A DNA stretch of 10,716 nucleotides from Selenomonadaceae bacterium (GTDB lineage Bacteria > Bacillota > Negativicutes > Selenomonadales > Selenomonadaceae), in assembly GCA_017529085.1 (NCBI GenBank), contig JAFXOC010000161.1, forward strand, positions 1 through 10,716, in the 5' to 3' direction. Made by a program: the position numbers and the translations under genes. Below the pieces are notes generated by a model. It made no database searches and was not told the DNA's origin. It was given only the letters and a program-made list of their open reading frames with translations. Below, piece after piece: positions 1 to 5,640 of the stretch (the stretch's first letter is position 1; the number at the start of each line of letters is the position of its first letter).

Positions 1-1
1 C

Positions 2-61
2 GCTAGAGACGGTGAGGGTGATGAGATAATTATAGTGAACGCAAAAAATATTGTTACTTGA
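2..61 (+). CDS. possible C-terminal tail of an upstream ORF (partial)
   Basis: Frame 2 is open from the left window edge and ends at TGA 59-61, giving a 19-residue tail (ARDGEGDEIIIVNAKNIVT). The composition looks protein-like: a charged turn, a beta-like run and a short polar end. The stretch is too short to identify, and an open frame of this length can arise by chance. Its last ten or so codons lie in the left arm of the palindrome at 30-123. I cannot name a family. Confidence 0.3.
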   Translation, partial: ARDGEGDEIIIVNAKNIVT

Positions 62-123
62 GGTTGGTTCCCCGCCCTTCGGGCGGGGAACCAAATCACA
101 AAATTTATTTGCGTTAACTATAA
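30..123. repeat. long imperfect palindrome with a perfect 12-bp central stem
   Basis: The centre is a perfect hairpin: 66-77 pairs with 81-92 around a 3-nt TTC loop. The outer arms also match in inverted orientation: 30-56 against the complement of 97-123, sharing TTATAGT, AACGCAAA and a following A/T-rich run with a few mismatches. The whole 94-bp segment could therefore fold into one long stem. There is no T-tract directly after the stem, so it is not a clean intrinsic terminator. It could be a small palindromic mobile repeat, a terminator of the upstream gene, or an operator region for vapBC. Confidence 0.65.
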
Positions 124-124
124 G
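95..124 (+). promoter_or_regulatory. possible vapBC promoter
   Basis: A TATAAG -10 hexamer (119-124) has a 4/6 match to TTGACA 18 nt upstream (ATCACA, 95-100). It lies in the right arm of the palindrome at 30-123, about 75 nt before the vapB start. VapB proteins usually repress their own promoters by binding inverted repeats, so the overlap with the palindrome arm suits autoregulation, but that is inference. Confidence 0.35.
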
Positions 125-199
125 TGGCAAGCAGAGACAGATAGAACAACCGAAAGGTGTATGGGGATTTTGACGGTACAAGAGTTGAGGCGAACGAAA

Positions 200-433
200 A
201 TGACGGCATTGGTTATTAAAAACGATTCTTATCAATCGGTTCGCATACCGAAAGAACTTGAAACCGAGCGGGAAGAGTTTATTATAAAAAGGGTTGGCAA
301 AGGCTATCTTTTAATGCCCACTGATGATCCGTGGTTTCCTCTGCGACTTTCGATAGGACAAATGCCAGAGAATTTTATGGAAGACAGAGAAGAACCCTCT
401 TGGGAAGATGTAACGGAGCGGGAGGAGTTTTGA
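200..433 (+). CDS. vapB: VapB-type antitoxin (AbrB/SpoVT fold)
   Basis: Predicted 77-residue antitoxin that would bind and inhibit the adjacent VapC RNase and repress their common promoter. The N-terminal half (TALVIKNDSYQSVRIPKEL, then an IIKRVGKGYLLMP strand) follows the usual VapB swapped-hairpin DNA-binding domain; the acidic, tryptophan-containing C-terminus (PSWEDVTEREEF) would be the toxin-binding tail. I chose ATG 200 because GAGG at 187-190 is well spaced and the VapB domain begins there; an in-frame ATG at 161 would add 13 residues without similarity. The stop overlaps the vapC start by one base (TGATG), implying translational coupling. The family call rests on motif pattern and on the partner gene. 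Confidence 0.85.
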   Translation: MTALVIKNDSYQSVRIPKELETEREEFIIKRVGKGYLLMPTDDPWFPLRLSIGQMPENFMEDREEPSWEDVTEREEF

Positions 434-837
434 TGTATCTTTTAGATACCAACATTTGCATTTACGCTATGAAAAGTAAATTTCCCGAACTTACAAAAAA
501 GTTATTTGAAATATCTCCGACGGAAATATGTATTTCCTCGGTTACTGTCGGGGAACTTGCGTATGGAGTGGCGAAAAGCAAGCAAAAAGAGCGTTCAAAA
601 CAGGTGTTGGATATATTTTTATCTGCCTATAATATTCTCCCCTTTGATGATGAAGACGCTATGGCGTTTGGAGAAATAAGAGCTTTATTAAACAGTCAAG
701 GTATGCCGATCGGACCGTATGACTTGCAAATAGCCGCTCAGGGGGTATCTAAAGGCTTGATTGTCGTAACGCATAACGTCAAGGAGTTTTGCCGCATATC
801 TAATCTTACTTTTGAAGATTGGGTAGTTTCTTTATAA
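433..837 (+). CDS. vapC: VapC-type PIN-domain ribonuclease toxin
   Basis: Predicted 134-residue Mg2+-dependent endoribonuclease; VapC toxins usually cut tRNA or rRNA and halt translation. The whole protein is one PIN domain. The acidic pocket is visible: D5 in LLDTN, E41 in SSVTVGEL, D97 in IGPYDLQIAA, then THNVKEF with N115 and E118, where this subgroup often has Asn. IGPYDLQIAAQ is close to the FitB/VapC consensus. The length is normal and the frame intact, so the toxin is probably functional. ATG 433 shares a base with the vapB stop; GGAGGAG at 420-426 serves as ribosome binding site. A longer in-frame ORF from 331 would overlap vapB and lacks family similarity, so I rejected it. Confidence 0.92.
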   Translation: MYLLDTNICIYAMKSKFPELTKKLFEISPTEICISSVTVGELAYGVAKSKQKERSKQVLDIFLSAYNILPFDDEDAMAFGEIRALLNSQGMPIGPYDLQIAAQGVSKGLIVVTHNVKEFCRISNLTFEDWVVSL

Positions 838-865
838 ATTAATTAAGAGAAGGAAGATGGTGCCA

Positions 866-1648
866 ATGATAAAACGACTAATAATTCTGCTTATGGCGGC
901 GGCTATGATGTTGCCTTGCTCGGCTTACGCCGGACGGCTTCAGGATATTGTCGCTTATGGGGCGATTCGGGTTGGGACTACCGGGGATTATATTCCCATG
1001 TCCTACCTTAATCCCGCCACCAATAAATACGAGGGGATAGACGCGGAGCTTTCAAAGATAATCGCAGATTCCTTGGGAGTGCGGCTTATTTATGTGCATA
1101 CCACTTGGCCGACTTTACATAACGACTTAAAGAACGATAAGTTTGATATTGCCCTTTGCGGAATATCCAGAAATTACGCAAGGGCGAGGGATATGGCGAT
1201 GTCCGACGCGTATGGCGAAGGTGTTTTCGGCAAGACTATTCTTTGCAGAAAAGCCGACGCGAAAAAGTTTATGAGTTTGGAGGATATAGATAAGCCCAAT
1301 GTGCGCGTTATGATAAATCCGGGCGGTACCAATGAGAAATTTGCTCACGCTAATCTAAAAAAAGCGCAAATTATCGTATATCCGGAAAACGCAGCTATAC
1401 CCGGCATGATTTCAAACGGCAGGGCGGATATTATGATAACCGAAACCGTTGAGGCGGCAAGGTACATAGAAATTGACAGCAATTTGGCCGCGCCGCTAAT
1501 ATCTAAGCCATTTACCCGTCATTCATGCGGCGTTTTAATGCAAAAGGGAGATCAGGAGTTTTTAAATTATATTAACTTTGTGATTGCGGAAATAAAAATG
1601 GACGGGACATTGAAGCGACTTGAGGAAAAGTATTTGAAAGTGAAATAA
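866..1648 (+). CDS. pheC: exported family 3 solute-binding protein, cyclohexadienyl dehydratase (PheC)-like
   Basis: A 260-residue secreted protein. Residues 1-22 form a signal peptide (MIKR, hydrophobic core, AYA cleavage site before G23). The rest is a periplasmic binding-protein type 2 fold. Several stretches match what I recall of Pseudomonas PheC, which converts prephenate/arogenate to phenylpyruvate/phenylalanine: TTGDY (38-42), TSWP-like TTWP (79-82), FDIALCGIS (93-101), NPGGTNEKFAHANLKKA (151-167), and ITETVEA (191-197), in the region of the PheC catalytic glutamate. PheC evolved from amino acid-binding proteins, so an ABC-transporter binding protein is the main alternative; no permease or ATPase gene is adjacent. 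Start ATG 866 has AAGGAAG at good spacing; ATG 857 is too close to it. It lies 28 nt after vapC and may be cotranscribed. Confidence 0.7.
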   Translation: MIKRLIILLMAAAMMLPCSAYAGRLQDIVAYGAIRVGTTGDYIPMSYLNPATNKYEGIDAELSKIIADSLGVRLIYVHTTWPTLHNDLKNDKFDIALCGISRNYARARDMAMSDAYGEGVFGKTILCRKADAKKFMSLEDIDKPNVRVMINPGGTNEKFAHANLKKAQIIVYPENAAIPGMISNGRADIMITETVEAARYIEIDSNLAAPLISKPFTRHSCGVLMQKGDQEFLNYINFVIAEIKMDGTLKRLEEKYLKVK

Positions 1649-1652
1649 AAAA

Positions 1653-1845
1653 CTCACCGCCCTTCGGGCATCTCCCTCATAGAGGCGAGGCGCTCTAAGG
1701 ACTGCTTTGAGCCTCCCCTGAAAGGGGAGGTGCCCGAAGGGCGGAAGGGTGGACTGTGAAGAGCACAAAAAGCGAGATAGCGCTCTTCGTGGTGAACCTC
1801 TCCACCGCTTCGCGGTCCCCCTCCCCTTTCAGGGGAGGCGCTCTG
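1653..1845. repeat. cluster of three two-hairpin repeat modules
   Basis: This gene-free, GC-rich stretch holds three copies of one module: a C/T-rich stem next to a second stem capped by GAA. The plus-strand copy is 1711-1752 (CCTCCCCT/AGGGGAGG, then GCCCGAAGGGC). Minus-strand copies are 1797-1839 (same first stem, then CCGCGAAGCGG) and 1653-1685 (shorter first stem, then GCCCGAAGGGC). Consequences are an exact 20-nt inverted repeat (1711-1730 versus 1820-1839), a 14-nt inverted repeat (1657-1670 versus 1731-1744) and a 10-nt direct repeat GAGGCGCTCT (1687-1696, 1835-1844). A fourth copy lies at 8435-8476. It looks like a dispersed intergenic repeat; no ORF of its own is visible. Confidence 0.75.
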
Positions 1846-1890
1846 ATTGTAACTTTTGTTTATAAATCTAAGTGTTAGCCACATAAAAGT

Positions 1891-1927
1891 CCCCTTAGAA
1901 ATGGGTTTTAACGCCATTTCTAAGGGG
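1891..1927. repeat. perfect 14-bp hairpin upstream of tmk
   Basis: CCCCTTAGAAATGG (1891-1904) pairs exactly with CCATTTCTAAGGGG (1914-1927) around a 9-nt loop. On the plus strand no T-run follows. On the minus strand a weak ACTTTTATG follows, but no minus-strand gene is there to be terminated. It sits about 70 nt before the tmk start and may be a further intergenic repeat or a processing/transcript-stability element. Apart from this and the module cluster I see nothing gene-like in 1649-1995. Confidence 0.6.
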
Positions 1928-1995
1928 CAGCGGGGAGTTTCCGATTGGGCGAGGAGTTCCTATAAACAACAACACAAAGAAAAGGAGCAAATCTT

Positions 1996-2652
1996 TTGGG
2001 TAAACTTATTGTGATAGAAGGCTCGGACGGGTCGGGGAAAGCAACGCAGACGAAACTTTTAGCGAAGAAGTTAAGAGATGAAGGGCACTTTATAAAGGAA
2101 CTCTCGTTTCCCGATTATGAGAGCGAAGGCTCGGCTTTGGTGAAGATGTATTTAAGGGGTGAATTCGGAAAAAAAGCTGCGGATGTTTCGCCATACGCAG
2201 CTTCTTTGTTTTATGCGGTTGATAGGTTCGCTTCGTACAAGATGAAGTGGATGAACGACTATGAAGCGGGCGTTGTGCTGATTTCAGACAGATACGTTGC
2301 CAGCAACTTTGTTCATCAGGGAGTAAAACTTGATAAAAATGAGAGAAGCGACTTTATAAAGTGGCTTTGCGATTTGGAATACGAAAAATTAGGGTTGCCT
2401 AAGCCGGATTTGACTTGTTTTTTGGATATGCCGCCCAATATTTCCCTCTCGTTGGTGAAAGAGAGAGGCAGAGAAGATATACACGAAAAAGACGCGGGGT
2501 ATTTAAGAAAAACCTATGAAGTCTATAAGGAAATAGCGACGGAATACGGGTGGGAGAAAATCGACTGCGCCGAAGGAAATTTGCCGAGACCCGTTGAAGA
2601 TATAGCAAAAGAAGTGTATAATAGGGTAAAAGGAATTTTGCAAAAGAGGTGA
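1996..2652 (+). CDS. tmk: thymidylate kinase (dTMP kinase)
   Basis: Cytoplasmic 218-residue enzyme phosphorylating dTMP to dTDP with ATP, the last step specific to dTTP synthesis. The P-loop is GSDGSGKAT (9-17), followed by SFPDY (37-41, substrate-side FP motif), DRF (76-78), and SDRYVASNFVHQG (97-109), where common TMKs have DRYxxSSxAYQ. A LID-type segment, KERGRED, lies near residue 155. The NFVHQ variant and length point to the longer Clostridia-like TMK branch. The start is TTG 1996, chosen because AAAGGAG (1981-1987) lies 8 nt upstream and the protein opens with the standard GKLIVIEG strand. It heads a plus-strand run through rsmA; the stop TGA 2650-2652 is 5 nt before the next start. 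Confidence 0.95.
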   Translation: MGKLIVIEGSDGSGKATQTKLLAKKLRDEGHFIKELSFPDYESEGSALVKMYLRGEFGKKAADVSPYAASLFYAVDRFASYKMKWMNDYEAGVVLISDRYVASNFVHQGVKLDKNERSDFIKWLCDLEYEKLGLPKPDLTCFLDMPPNISLSLVKERGREDIHEKDAGYLRKTYEVYKEIATEYGWEKIDCAEGNLPRPVEDIAKEVYNRVKGILQKR

Positions 2653-2657
2653 GAAAC

Positions 2658-2864
2658 ATGGCTGAAGCGGTTAATTGGATGGAGCTTAGTTTAAAGGAAA
2701 TGCAAGCGGGAATGCGTGAACTCAGGGAAAAGTTTGACAAATCCAACGAGCGTTTCGATGCGTATGTAAGACAAGCGGAGATTGAAAGGAGAGAACGCGA
2801 TGCCAGATATGAGGCGAAATATGAATCCGACAGAAAAGAATTTAGGGAAATTAGAGAAGTTTAA
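2658..2864 (+). CDS. small coiled-coil protein, frameshifted and missing its membrane helix
   Basis: Encodes 68 residues, opening with AEAVNWMELS and continuing as a highly charged helix (ERFDAYVRQAEIERRERD and similar), probably coiled coil. I do not recognise a named family. It resembles the intact small protein at 8107-8394: both start with a short segment containing NW, run into a charged coil, and should end in a membrane helix. Here the frame stops at TAA 2862-2864, but the next frame, through 2971, encodes the expected helix. A one-base change within about 2850-2890 would rejoin them, so this is likely a broken gene; a sequencing error or programmed shift cannot be excluded. Start ATG 2658 has AGAGG 8 nt upstream; GTG 2649 overlaps tmk and is less likely. 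Confidence 0.6.
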   Translation: MAEAVNWMELSLKEMQAGMRELREKFDKSNERFDAYVRQAEIERRERDARYEAKYESDRKEFREIREV

Positions 2865-2884
2865 GCAGAGACATCAGGACATAT

Positions 2885-2971
2885 TCTTTGGCTGTTATAA
2901 TAGGCTTTGCAGCTATGACTGTGGCGATTATAGCGGCTAATATAACGCTTTTTACGGTATTTCAAAAATGA
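2885..2971 (+). pseudogene. out-of-frame C-terminal membrane helix of the gene at 2658
   Basis: Frame 2 from about 2885 reads SLAVIIGFAAMTVAIIAA and then about ten more residues to TGA 2969-2971, one clear transmembrane helix. The core VIIGFAAMTVAIIAA closely parallels TVIGIGAMTIAIAIA at the C-terminus of the intact relative at 8107-8394. The TGA overlaps the rnmV ATG as ATGA, the usual form of translational coupling. This shows that the ancestral gene ended here and not at 2864. Confidence 0.65.
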
Positions 2972-3498
2972 TTAAAGAAGTAATAGTAGTCGAAGGCAAG
3001 ATGGATATAGTTGCGGTAAGCCGCGCGGTTGAGGCGGATTTTATCATAACCGACGGATTTCACCTCAGACCCAAAACATTGGACGCAATAGAGGCGGCGT
3101 ACAAAAAGCGGGGGATTATCATACTCACGGATCCCGACCCTGCGGGGGAACGCATACGAAAGTACCTTGCAAAACGCTTCAAAAACGCAAAACACGCTTT
3201 TATCCCCATTGAAGAGGCTACCGCCGAGGGCGATATAGGCGTGGAGCAGGCAAGTCCCGCCGCGATACTTGCGGCGCTCTCTAAAGTGCGAACAAGTTCG
3301 ATTGAGCCGTCGAATATATTTTCAAGCGCGGATATGGTGAAAAACGATTTGACAGGCTCTGATTTTGCAAGTAAGCGCCGCGCAAAGTTAGGCGAAATAT
3401 TGGGGCTTGGAGCGGCGAACGCTAAGACTTTTTTGAAACGGTTGAACAATTATTCGGTAACGCGGGAAGAATTTGAAGAAGCGTTGAAAACAATTTAA
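2968..3498 (+). CDS. rnmV: ribonuclease M5 (5S rRNA maturation)
   Basis: A 176-residue Toprim-domain endonuclease that in Bacillota trims the 5S rRNA precursor. Toprim signatures are clear: KEVIVVEGKMD (3-13, catalytic E9), TDGF (28-31), and ILTDPDPAGERIRK (52-64 region) with the metal-binding D55xD57. The C-terminal half (ADMVKNDLTG, LGEILGLGAANAKTFLKRLNNY) matches the RNase M5 accessory domain. In many Bacillota rnmV directly precedes rsmA; here a toxin-antitoxin pair separates them. ATG 2968 overlaps the lost TGA of the upstream frameshifted gene, and no good Shine-Dalgarno is visible just before it, so translation was probably coupled to that gene. Confidence 0.93.
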   Translation: MIKEVIVVEGKMDIVAVSRAVEADFIITDGFHLRPKTLDAIEAAYKKRGIIILTDPDPAGERIRKYLAKRFKNAKHAFIPIEEATAEGDIGVEQASPAAILAALSKVRTSSIEPSNIFSSADMVKNDLTGSDFASKRRAKLGEILGLGAANAKTFLKRLNNYSVTREEFEEALKTI

Positions 3499-3523
3499 AC
3501 GGTTTGAATTGGGGTGAGGAAAA

Positions 3524-3841
3524 ATGATTAACGATGAAATTAAAGGCATTGTCGAAAGAATCCGCGCGGCTATTTCCCCTAACAAAATTTATCTGTTTGG
3601 TTCTTTTGCCCGAGGCGACATGGGTAAATATAGCGACTATGATTTTTATGTGGTGGTGCCCAACGGCGCAGGTAATGTTCTAGATTTACGTCAAAAGGCG
3701 TATTGTTCGCTGTTAGGTATGAAACGCGCTCGCGGAGCCGATATTTTAGTGGCTGATGAAGCAACGTTTACCAAACGCAAAACCGAGAGCACAATAGAAC
3801 GAGAGGTTACAAACGAGGGCGTGTTGCTGTATGAATGCTGA
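3524..3841 (+). CDS. MNT-type minimal nucleotidyltransferase (antitoxin candidate)
   Basis: A 105-residue minimal nucleotidyltransferase of the pol-beta fold. Catalytic signature: GSFARG (26-31), SDYDFYV (37-43) with metal-binding D38 and D40, and a third acidic residue D73 in ARGADILV. In characterised MntA/HepT systems such an enzyme neutralises its HEPN partner by adding AMP to it. That fits here because the next gene encodes a HEPN protein and overlaps by 11 nt (3831-3841). ATG 3524 is preceded by GAGG at good distance. The frame is intact. The cassette sits between rnmV and rsmA, suggesting insertion. The substrate is unproven; the family call is firm. Confidence 0.88.
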   Translation: MINDEIKGIVERIRAAISPNKIYLFGSFARGDMGKYSDYDFYVVVPNGAGNVLDLRQKAYCSLLGMKRARGADILVADEATFTKRKTESTIEREVTNEGVLLYEC

Positions 3842-4263
3842 AGAAACAGCACGCAAATGGTTCGATTACGCAAAAATGGATTGGCAAACAGCAAAGCATT
3901 TATATGATTCATTCTACCCAAAGCCGAGGGAAATAATCTGTTTTCACTGTCAACAAGCGATTGAAAAATTCTTGAAAGGTCTTTTTGTTTTATACGACAA
4001 ACCTTTTTTTAAGGACTCATGATTTAGCTATATTGGTTGATTCGTTGCCGAATGAAGTGGAAATGCCGGAAAAGTTTAAAAAAACATGCGCCGAATTAAC
4101 GGTTTTTGCGGTGGAAACTCGTTATCCAACGGAACTGGGTATTGAAGAATATAGGATGGATGCAACAATAAATGATACCGCGCGCGTATATGAGTGGTTA
4201 ACGGATTATGTAGAAAGAATTTTGGACCAAAACGAAGAAGAATTTACTCCGATTTCAAAGTAG
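3831..4263 (+). pseudogene. HEPN-domain protein (toxin candidate) split by a frameshift
   Basis: Two overlapping frames encode one HEPN protein. The first (from ATG 3831) covers the N-terminal helices, ending in CFHCQQAIEKFLKGLF and VLYDKPF, then hits TGA 4020-4022. The second continues with RTHDLAILVDSLP, ETRYPTELGIEEY and TARVYEWLTDYVERIL up to TAG 4261-4263. Removing one T from the T7 run at 4004-4010 joins them as YDKPFLRTHDL, giving about 143 residues, the expected size for this HEPN_DNA-binding-like family (QAIEK...THDL...RYP). I do not see a plain RX4-6H RNase motif in the joined product. The break may be a real mutation, a reversible homopolymer slip, or a sequencing error. Start overlaps the MNT gene by 11 nt; GAGGG at 3815-3819 could serve as ribosome binding site. 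Confidence 0.8.
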
Positions 4264-4270
4264 TTTTATG

Positions 4271-4299
4271 TTGATTGCCGACCCTGTTTGAAATATACG
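4271..4299 (+). promoter_or_regulatory. possible internal promoter for rsmA
   Basis: In the 58-nt gap before rsmA, TTGATT (4271-4276) and TATACG (4294-4299) are 17 nt apart, each a 4/6 match to sigma-A hexamers. It would restore independent expression of rsmA downstream of the inserted toxin-antitoxin pair. Weak evidence from hexamers alone. Confidence 0.3.
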
Positions 4300-4333
4300 A
4301 TTACTTTAAAAACTGAAAGGCATGAACCTTGTC

Positions 4334-5188
4334 ATGGAAGAAAAATATAGAGATGTGCTAAAAGTGCCGGTGGCAAAGAGAACGCGGGAGATTTTGCGGG
4401 CGTTTAAACTTCGCGCAAGCCACCGGCTGGGACAGAATTTTCTGATAGATCAATCCGTGGTGGAAGACATTGTGGCAGCAGCGGAAATTGAGCCGGGTGA
4501 GAAAGTTTTGGAGATTGGTCCCGGGATTGGCTCCTTAACATCCGGTCTTTTGGAAGCAGGGGCGAAAGTCACCGCTGTGGAGCTTGACAAAAAGCTGCCC
4601 GCCGTGCTTAGCGAAACTCTTAGGGGATATGATGATTTTACCCTTGTGAGCGGGGATATTTTAAAGGTCGATTTAGACGAGATAATGGGGAATGGAAGCT
4701 ATAAGGTTGTGGCAAACCTTCCCTATTACATCACCACCCCGATTTTGTTGACCCTTTTGGAACGCGCCCTTCCCATAACAAAGATCGTCACCATGATTCA
4801 AAAAGAAGTCGCGGAGCGTATTGTAGCGAAGCCCGGCGGCAAAGATTACGGCGCGGTGACGCTCGCTTTTAATTACTACACTACCGCGAAAATTTACAGG
4901 GAAGTCGCGCCGTCCTCGTTTTATCCCGCGCCGGAGGTGACAAGCGCAGTGCTTGTGGCGAACGTTTTGGATAATCCGTCAGTCAAAGTGAAAGACGAAA
5001 AACTGTTGTTTAAGCTGATTAGAGGCGCGTTTAACCAGAGGCGAAAGACACTCTTAAACGCCTTGAAAGGCGCGGGATTTCCCAAAGACGAAACAACTTC
5101 TGCGCTTCAAAGGGCGGAGATAGACGCAAATCGCAGAGGTGAAACCTTGTCACTTTTTGAGTTTGCAAGGTTGGCGGATTTACTTTAA
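4334..5188 (+). CDS. rsmA: 16S rRNA dimethyladenosine transferase (KsgA/RsmA)
   Basis: Uses S-adenosylmethionine to dimethylate two adjacent adenosines in the terminal hairpin of 16S rRNA, a late step and checkpoint in 30S assembly; its loss gives kasugamycin resistance. Motifs in order: LGQNFLID (N-terminal signature), LEIGPGIGSLT (SAM-binding motif I), TAVELDKKL (motif II), VSGDILKVDL (motif III), VANLPYYITTP (catalytic motif IV), and a C-terminal helical domain with FNQRRKTLLNAL. I prefer ATG 4334 (284 residues): the GAAAGG at 4315-4320 is only one base from ATG 4322 but 13 from 4334. ATG 4322 remains possible and would add four residues. The 3' end overlaps the convergent recX by 4 nt, leaving no room for a dedicated terminator. 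Confidence 0.95.
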   Translation: MEEKYRDVLKVPVAKRTREILRAFKLRASHRLGQNFLIDQSVVEDIVAAAEIEPGEKVLEIGPGIGSLTSGLLEAGAKVTAVELDKKLPAVLSETLRGYDDFTLVSGDILKVDLDEIMGNGSYKVVANLPYYITTPILLTLLERALPITKIVTMIQKEVAERIVAKPGGKDYGAVTLAFNYYTTAKIYREVAPSSFYPAPEVTSAVLVANVLDNPSVKVKDEKLLFKLIRGAFNQRRKTLLNALKGAGFPKDETTSALQRAEIDANRRGETLSLFEFARLADLL

Positions 5189-5640
5189 TCCTCGCTCAAA
5201 AACTCCTCCACAGCGGAGGAGCATACGTCCATGGAAAAACCGTGCCTATATAAATAAGCTTTCATCTTTATGGGTTCAGCCGTCTTTTTGTATTTTAACC
5301 GCAACGATTTTAAGGCTGCGGCGATTTCCCTAGTATCTCTGTCTTTAGCATCGGGGATTGCCGCATTGATGTCCTCCCTCGTAAATCCGCGCCGCATAAG
5401 CTTTAGGACAATCTCCCTTACCGAACTCTTGCTCTCATTATACAGGAATTCAAATTGACGACGAGCCGCCGCCTTGTCGTTAAGATAGTTCATCTCTTTC
5501 AACTTGGCGACGGCTCCCGTTATATCTCTTTCGTCAAACGCTTTGCGTTTTAGTTTATCTATTAAGTTCGCTTCGCTTGTCTCGCGACGCGCAATAATAT
5601 CTACGGCTGTCATTAACGCCGTTTTTTTTTGTTTGGGCAC
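5185..5640 (-). CDS. recX: RecA regulator RecX
   Basis: A 151-residue helical-repeat protein that binds RecA filaments and modulates their activity. The pattern fits RecX: AVDIIARRETSEANLIDKL near the N-terminus, then Y-rich repeats (AAARRQFEFLYNESK, LMRRGFTREDINAAI, KAYLYRHGFSMDVCSSAVEEF). It follows recA with a one-base overlap: TAG of recA and the GTG start share G (position 5640). GGAAGAGG inside the recA tail is its ribosome binding site. Right after the start, nine consecutive A residues in the mRNA (T9 at 5622-5630) encode part of KQKKT and are a slippage-prone tract; a second ATG exists at 5613. The gene ends convergently with rsmA, overlapping 4 nt. Confidence 0.9.
   Translation of the reverse strand: MPKQKKTALMTAVDIIARRETSEANLIDKLKRKAFDERDITGAVAKLKEMNYLNDKAAARRQFEFLYNESKSSVREIVLKLMRRGFTREDINAAIPDAKDRDTREIAAALKSLRLKYKKTAEPIKMKAYLYRHGFSMDVCSSAVEEFLSED

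Noticed and set aside
331..432. Extended in-frame start for vapC
   Set aside because: It overlaps vapB in another frame, has no family similarity, and the ATG at 433 has both a ribosome binding site and the typical TGATG coupling.
1653..1845. CRISPR array
   Set aside because: The repeats are inverted, few and unevenly spaced, with no regular direct repeat/spacer pattern.
1653..1845. Insertion sequence or remnant
   Set aside because: No transposase fragment is readable in any frame and no target-site duplication flanking the cluster is evident; only hairpin modules are present.
4264..4333. Small RNA or extra gene in the gap before rsmA
   Set aside because: The gap is under 75 nt with no stable hairpin or terminator; only a weak promoter candidate is visible.
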